From Meloidogyne chitwoodi (lineage: Eukaryota; Nematoda; Chromadorea; Rhabditida; Meloidogynidae): a stretch of DNA of 64,000 bases. A model generated the notes under the pieces. That model worked only from the letters and a program-made list of their open reading frames with translations. It searched no databases and was not told the DNA's origin. Shown one piece after another: positions 59,001-64,000 of the stretch. Each line of letters begins with the position of its first letter. Position 1 is the stretch's first letter. Location: NCBI GenBank assembly GCA_015183035.1, contig JACZZP010000007.1, positions 372,001-436,000 of the forward strand, written 5' to 3'. The position numbers and the translations under genes were made by a program.

Positions 59001-61402
59001 CAAGAGAAAGATATTTAAAACAAATAAAACATTCTTTTATTCATTTCCTTTATATTAAAATGCTTCTTCTTATTTTTACTATTTTCTATTGTATTTGACA
59101 TTTTTAAATAAAAAGATTAGAATTTATATATTTTTTAAAGCATTTTTAGAAAATTTGTGAGTCATTTTTGTTGTTAAAAAATGAAAGTAAAAATAAAAAA
59201 AAATTTTTTTAAATCACTTAATTTTTTACATAAAATTAAGAAATTATATTCTTAAATATTTTTTTTAAAAAAGAAAATAATATTTTGACCTTTTTTTAAT
59301 TTTAAAATATTATTCCCACCAATTACTCAAAAAATCTATAATTTTAATTTTTTGCCTATTTATTAACAATTTGTCTATTTTATAAATTTAATGCTTTGAA
59401 TGAATATTTAGTGAAAATAAATAAATCTTATAAAAAATAAAGAAAAAAAAAAGAGGGAGAAAAAATTAATTGCAAAAATAGTTAATAGTAAAGGCTTGTT
59501 TTTTATTTATTTTTTTTCCGTTGTTCGCAACATATTGAAAATAAATAAATATATTTTTTATAAAAAAAATATTTAAGTAAAAAAAGAAAAAAATTTAAAA
59601 ATCCCTCGCTATCCCTTTCTTCATATTTTTTCAAAAAATATGAAGAAAAAAAATAAAAATCCTTCCGCCGGTATTTTTTAATTTTCTTTTTTAGATTTTC
59701 CTTAATAAATTAAATTAATATATTAAAAAGAGTAAAAAAATATCCAGAATTTACAAAAAAAAAAAAACTTTTTTTATTTTTAAAAAATATTCAAGTTTAA
59801 TTAATGTTTAAAGTTATGGTTTGTTTAGAGTGTCCCCCTCACCTTTTAAATTTCATAAAATAATTAAAATGTAACCTAAAGACTTGAAATTTTGCATAAA
59901 TATTATTTAAATGTACAACTTATTTAATTTAAAATTTTATAATTTTTGGGCGAGTAAAACAGAAAATATGCGAGAAAACGTTTATGTTAAAGAGATACTA
60001 ATAATAAAAAAATAATATTCTATTTAAAAATTATATTAAAATTATTCAAAAAAAATTTAAAAATTCCCTTACTTTTATCAGCAGAAATTGTACGAATATC
60101 TGTTCCACCAATTAATTGTTGTTGAGAGGCATCACTTGTAGAAGGTGTTTGTGGTATACCATTTGAATTTCCTAAGGCAATAGCTGAGAGTAAATTAAAC
60201 CAAATTTGTTGGTGATTATCAAAATCTTTGAAAAAAAAATATATTTTAAAAATTTAAAGATTTTAATATTATTTTTTAAATATTTTATCTTTGCCTATTT
60301 TAGGCTAAATAATTTTTAGGTATTTTGACCATTTTGGTAAAATATCATTTTGTAAAAATAAAAATTTGTTGTTAATTTTAAAAATTTAAACCAATTTTTA
60401 GATTAAAAATTAATAAAAATTACTATTATTTTGAGTAGCTAATTGTTGAGGAGGAAATTGTATTCTAGGACTGTTTCGATGTAATTGTTGTTGTTGTGAT
60501 TGTTGCATTTGTTGTTGTTGTTGTTGGCGTTGAAAAAAAAGATTTTGTTGTTGTATTTGCTAAAAATAAAGTTAAATAAATATAAAATAAATATAAAAAA
60601 ATGTTAATTATTCAAAATTAAATTTTTTCAAATTTTTCTCTCTCAAAAAATTTATAAAAATTAAAAAAATATATTTTATATTTTCAAAATATTTTTATTT
60701 TCTTTCAAATTAAATAATAAATAAAAGTAACACACTTGTAATGACGAAAATTGATGTGTTGGTGGTGGTTGTAGAAAAGTATTACTACTACTACCAAAAA
60801 GACCGCCTCCTCCATTTCCGTCCCCATTTAAATTTTGTTGTTGTCCATTTATTGGAGAAGAGACAAAATCAGTTCTATTTAAGGCGGAAGTTGAAGAAGA
60901 AGAAAAAGAAGAACGATTTTGTGGAGTTGAGGAAGAAACAAAAGCTGAAGAAGAAGATGGGGAAGAAGTGGAAGATGAAGAAGAGGGAATTAATGAAGGA
61001 AAGAATAATTGCGGGAAAAAGCCTATTTTTTAATTTAGAAAAAATATTGAAAATTATTTAATATATAAATTTACTTTGTAAATTGTTAGCACAAATTGTG
61101 GAACTTTTATTATTTGTTGTTTCCATAGGTGAAGAACCAGTAGAAGTACTTTCTTTATTAGATGATGAAATTAACTTAAAATATTTTAATTTAATTATTT
61201 TAATTTTATTTATTTTTTTAATTAATTAAAAATTGATTTTTTTTCTCACAGAAGAATGGAAAGAAGACGAAGCATTATTGCCTTGTGAATATACTCCTAA
61301 GGAAGAAAGGGGAGATGTTGATGTTGTTGTAGTTAAATTATTACTTTGATGTTGACCGTCCAATTGGGAATGTTTTGCTGTTGTTGTTGAAATATTGCTC
61401 AT
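53081..61402 (-). CDS. 575-aa zinc-finger protein, possibly RNF220-like
   Basis: Eleven minus-strand exons with matching phases: 61402-61250, 61174-61075, 61022-60736, 60559-60424, 60225-60073, 54418-54292, 54247-54069, 53996-53836, 53772-53647, 53435-53253 and 53203-53081. The N-terminal half is Ser/Thr/Gln-rich (poly-Ser near residues 95-115, poly-Gln near 190-205). The conserved half begins LERDSEGNALCPACHEPIGK, a CxxC...H zinc site with HLDMERGKL. A helical GREALLDKVRNNQRKRMEAK follows, then a second zinc site CFSCQRIADCLVLNVRSRMF plus RCLEC. The CPxC, helix and RxNRxxR pattern resembles RNF220-type ubiquitin ligases. A classical RING is not evident, so I treat the name as tentative. It ends ELFGGTKRTRVESEH. 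Probably nuclear. The long intron 5 separates the low-complexity N-terminal exons from the zinc-binding exons, so two separate genes is the main alternative. Confidence 0.7.
54419..60072. other. 5.7-kb intron 5 of the zinc-finger gene
   Basis: Flanking codon phases agree (AAA A|AA CTT, giving KKLERD), supporting one transcript. Inside are A/T simple repeats and AAACTTG/AAACATT-rich arrays (55750-55940, 58020-58210, 58740-58920). A GC-richer patch near 57370-57520 is also present. No coding exon recognised on either strand. Confidence 0.65.
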
Positions 61403-64000
61403 TTAGTTTTTATTTTTAATAAAAAAATATGTTTTTCTCTTAATAAATAAAAATTTTATTTTAAAAACCAGAATTAATTCAAAACATAATGAAAATATAA
61501 ATCAGAATTTTAGAAAAACATAAAAACCAGAATTAATTCTAAACATAACAAAAATTTATAACATCCTTTGATTAATTTTTAAAATATGTAGGTTAGAATT
61601 AATGATGTTTAATTAAACAAAAACTTGTAGCACTTTATTAAAAATAACAAAAAAATATTTTTTAATTTTTGAGTTACTCAATTTTTAAAAAGCAACAAAA
61701 CATATTCTTTTTTATTAGATTAAAAAATGTAAAAGTATAAAAGAAGCATGTCTTTTTTTATTTATTAAATTTATTGGTAATAAATTAAAAATGTCTGGGA
61801 CAATTAGAAAAAAAGAATGAAAGAGAATTTCTTTTTTTAATAGCGGATATTTTAAAAATTAATTAATTAACTTTAAATTAAAAATATAATTAAAATTCAA
61901 TTCAGTAATATAAAAAAAAAGATAAAAAAAACATTGACCTGTCAGATTTTTGAAAATAAAATAATAATTTAGACAGTTTTTATACCTTCAACATTAAAAT
62001 TGGTCATTTATTTTGAGTTTATTGCGCACAAAATGGCAAAAAAAGTGTAAAAATATGATTTAGCGGCCTTAAATAGTAAAAATATAAATACTCTAAATAT
62101 GGTCAACCAAAAAGAATAAAGGGCAAAAAGCCGCAAATTGGTTATAATATTATTATAAGGACGGAGAGGGAAATGGTTGGTATATTTGCTATTTGACTTT
62201 TTTTAAATAATTTTATATATTATTTTTTATAATAAATTTTATTAAGGTTATAACTCTAGGTTCAGCGGGATCCCCATCGCAATTTTAAAAATTTAAAATA
62301 TATTTTAAAGAAAAATTTTTGGCTAATCAAAAAATATGTTTATTGAAGTTAATATATTTTTTTCTTTATTTTTTAACAAAATTTTTTTTTAAATAATATC
62401 AATATAATAAAATAAATATATACATACTTAAATAACAACTTATTGAGAAAAATGACTGTTTCGCAACATCAATAAACTAAATAGTAGTAATAAAGTGATT
62501 AAAAAATTTACTACTCTCTTATAAAAGAAATTAAATATTATGTGTTTGTTTGTGAACATAAGATATGTTTAGTACTAAAAAATGTTTGTTACATTTTTTA
62601 CCTTTCTTTAATGTAATAAAGAGAAAATGATATTAAAAAGGTGAGAAAGAAAAAAGAAAATAACAACATAATCTCATTAAATAATGACTGTCTATGAAAA
62701 ATAAACTTAGAAGAGAAAAAAATAAACTTGAATAGAGAAAGAGAATAAAACAACTCTCTCTTCTTCTTTACCTATTAAATAATGACTGGGGATCACCCAT
62801 ATAGGCCGAAACCCTATTGATCGCTTTGCCAATTGGTCAAATCCATTAAATGGTAAAATAATAAAACACTCCCAATAGGAAAAGTTTGCACGAAAATCAA
62901 CTGGCCATAGGCTCTAAAATGGAGAAGTAATAAAACACTCTCTGTATGTCCAAGTTTGAATGGGACCAAATTGTTTTAAGAGATTTGACCGAATTGGCGA
63001 TTGGACAAATTGGTTAATTCGATCTATAGGGTTTCGATCTATAGGGTTGGACCCAATGACTGTCTGAAAAATAAACTTGGAAAAGAAAAATAAACTTGAC
63101 TTATTTTTGCTAAATAAACCTTTTTTCTTCGCTTCTCATTTATTTAAGCTTATTTAAAGTGTGAATAATTATTGAAGCATTTTTTGCTAGTCATTTTACT
63201 TAATTTAAAGGGCAAAGTTGTTTTGTTTTTATTAGATGATTAGTAGGTATTTGGTGTAATAAGTAAAAAAATAAGCTTTTATTGAGAGGAGAAAAATTAA
63301 AAATATTAGGTAAAAAAGAAAAATAAATAAAATTTATTTTTTATTAAATATTAATTGTTTAGAACTCACAGTTAATTTTACAGTGTAAATTACTATTTTT
63401 TAAAGTGAATAAGCTTTAAAAAAATAGAGCCAAAAAAATATTTTTTCCTTTTTCTTTTGCTGCAAACTGACAGACTGACTAATTAAGAATTTTTGCTTTT
63501 TATTATTTAAAGTTTAAAAAATATGAATGAGAAAATTAGAAAATATTTAAGCATAATAAAATGAAAATTTAAAAAAATCTAAGGAAAGTTAATTTAAAAA
63601 ATAATAAAAATGTTCGAGCCCAAATGGCGGAACCTTGGAAATTGTCCTGATCCTAACCTTTTACCTTTATTTAATATTTAAACATCACTGAAAATTTTTT
63701 TTAACTGTAAAATAATTTTAAAAATAATATTTTTCACCATTATATATATTTAATTAAATAGGAAAAAATTATTAAAATTAAGAAAGAAATTAAAATTAAT
63801 AATTAATTTTAGTAAATATATTTATAATTTCTAAAAGAAAGAATTTATTCACTTAACTAAAAAAGAAAAAACTAAAAACTTAACCTTTTCTTATAATTAA
63901 TTTTCCTGTCAGAAATAAAAAAAAATAATCAAGTGAAGTTAATAAAAAAATATATTTGTTGGAAAATTAATGATAGCTAGAAAATTTATTATTTGAAGAA
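61403..64000. other. 5' flank of the zinc-finger gene to window end
   Basis: No gene recognised. It contains the MITE at 62789-63055 and, around it, two similar copies of an A/G-rich block (near 62685-62735 and 63058-63100, sharing AATAAACTT and AAAGAGAAAA-type words). The promoter of the minus-strand gene should lie near 61403-62000. Confidence 0.6.
62789..63055. mobile_element. 267-bp MITE with perfect 8-bp target duplication
   Basis: Flanked on both sides by AATGACTG (62781-62788 and 63056-63063). Ends GGGATCACCCATATAGG and, inverted, GGGTCCAACCCTATAG run into imperfect arms of about 75 bp (GAAACCCTATTGATCG, GCCAATTGGTCAAATC). A direct internal repeat TAATAAAACACTC occurs twice. The perfect target duplication indicates a recent insertion. 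An 8-bp duplication fits hAT-like mobilisation, although the GGG ends are not typical. No coding capacity. Confidence 0.88.

Noticed and set aside
60741..61061. 106-codon Lys/Glu-rich plus-strand frame
   Set aside because: Antisense of a poly-Ser exon of the minus-strand zinc-finger gene, whose phases match its neighbours.

Overview
The window is nuclear DNA from a very AT-rich animal genome, most probably a root-knot nematode (Meloidogyne or a close relative). Three things point there. Genes are made of small exons separated by short A/T-rich introns. There is a secreted family-3 pectate lyase, a plant cell-wall enzyme that plant-parasitic nematodes gained by horizontal transfer. Two large genes are clear orthologues of the C. 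elegans regulators kin-4 (MAST kinase) and egl-27 (MTA/atrophin). The extreme AT content would fit M. graminicola or M. hapla, but the species cannot be fixed from sequence alone. All exon models here are hand-made from reading frame, GT-AG sites and phase agreement, without transcript data.

Layout. 1-1457: flank with a 12-copy 17-bp satellite. 1458-10939 (+): MAST kinase with PDZ domain, 27 exons, 5' end not seen. 11996-13082 (-): 199-aa Lys/Asn-rich protein, perhaps with half a BEN domain. 13819-15603 (+): uncharacterised protein with a His...Cys layout. 15960-16545 (-): small secreted Tyr/Asn/His-rich peptide. 17143-17261 (-): possible orphan 3' exon next to a MITE. 18125-19172 (+): complete pectate lyase gene. 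19829/19947-20922 (-): small unknown gene with two competing last exons, inside a local duplication. 20923-37015: about 16 kb with no recognisable gene. 37016-49975 (+): EGL-27/RERE-like corepressor, 25 exons, 1761 aa, with a 4.8-kb intron. 50934-52575 (-): secreted unknown protein with a one-base frameshift. 53081-61402 (-): 575-aa zinc-finger protein, possibly RNF220-like, with a 5.7-kb intron. 61403-64000: flank with a MITE.

There is no operon-like arrangement. The large genes are housekeeping or developmental regulators (cytoskeletal signalling kinase, chromatin corepressor, putative ubiquitin-pathway zinc finger). Between them, 11-21 kb is an accessory patch holding the host-interaction gene (pectate lyase), a secreted peptide and several lineage-specific genes. 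That patch is also dense in short mobile elements, tRNA-like fragments and a local duplication. Mobile DNA is non-autonomous throughout: hAT-type MITEs with target duplications, a foldback family with AAACACCCCATTTATTCGC ends, and several smaller hairpins. No transposase, rRNA, clearly functional tRNA or CRISPR array was seen.
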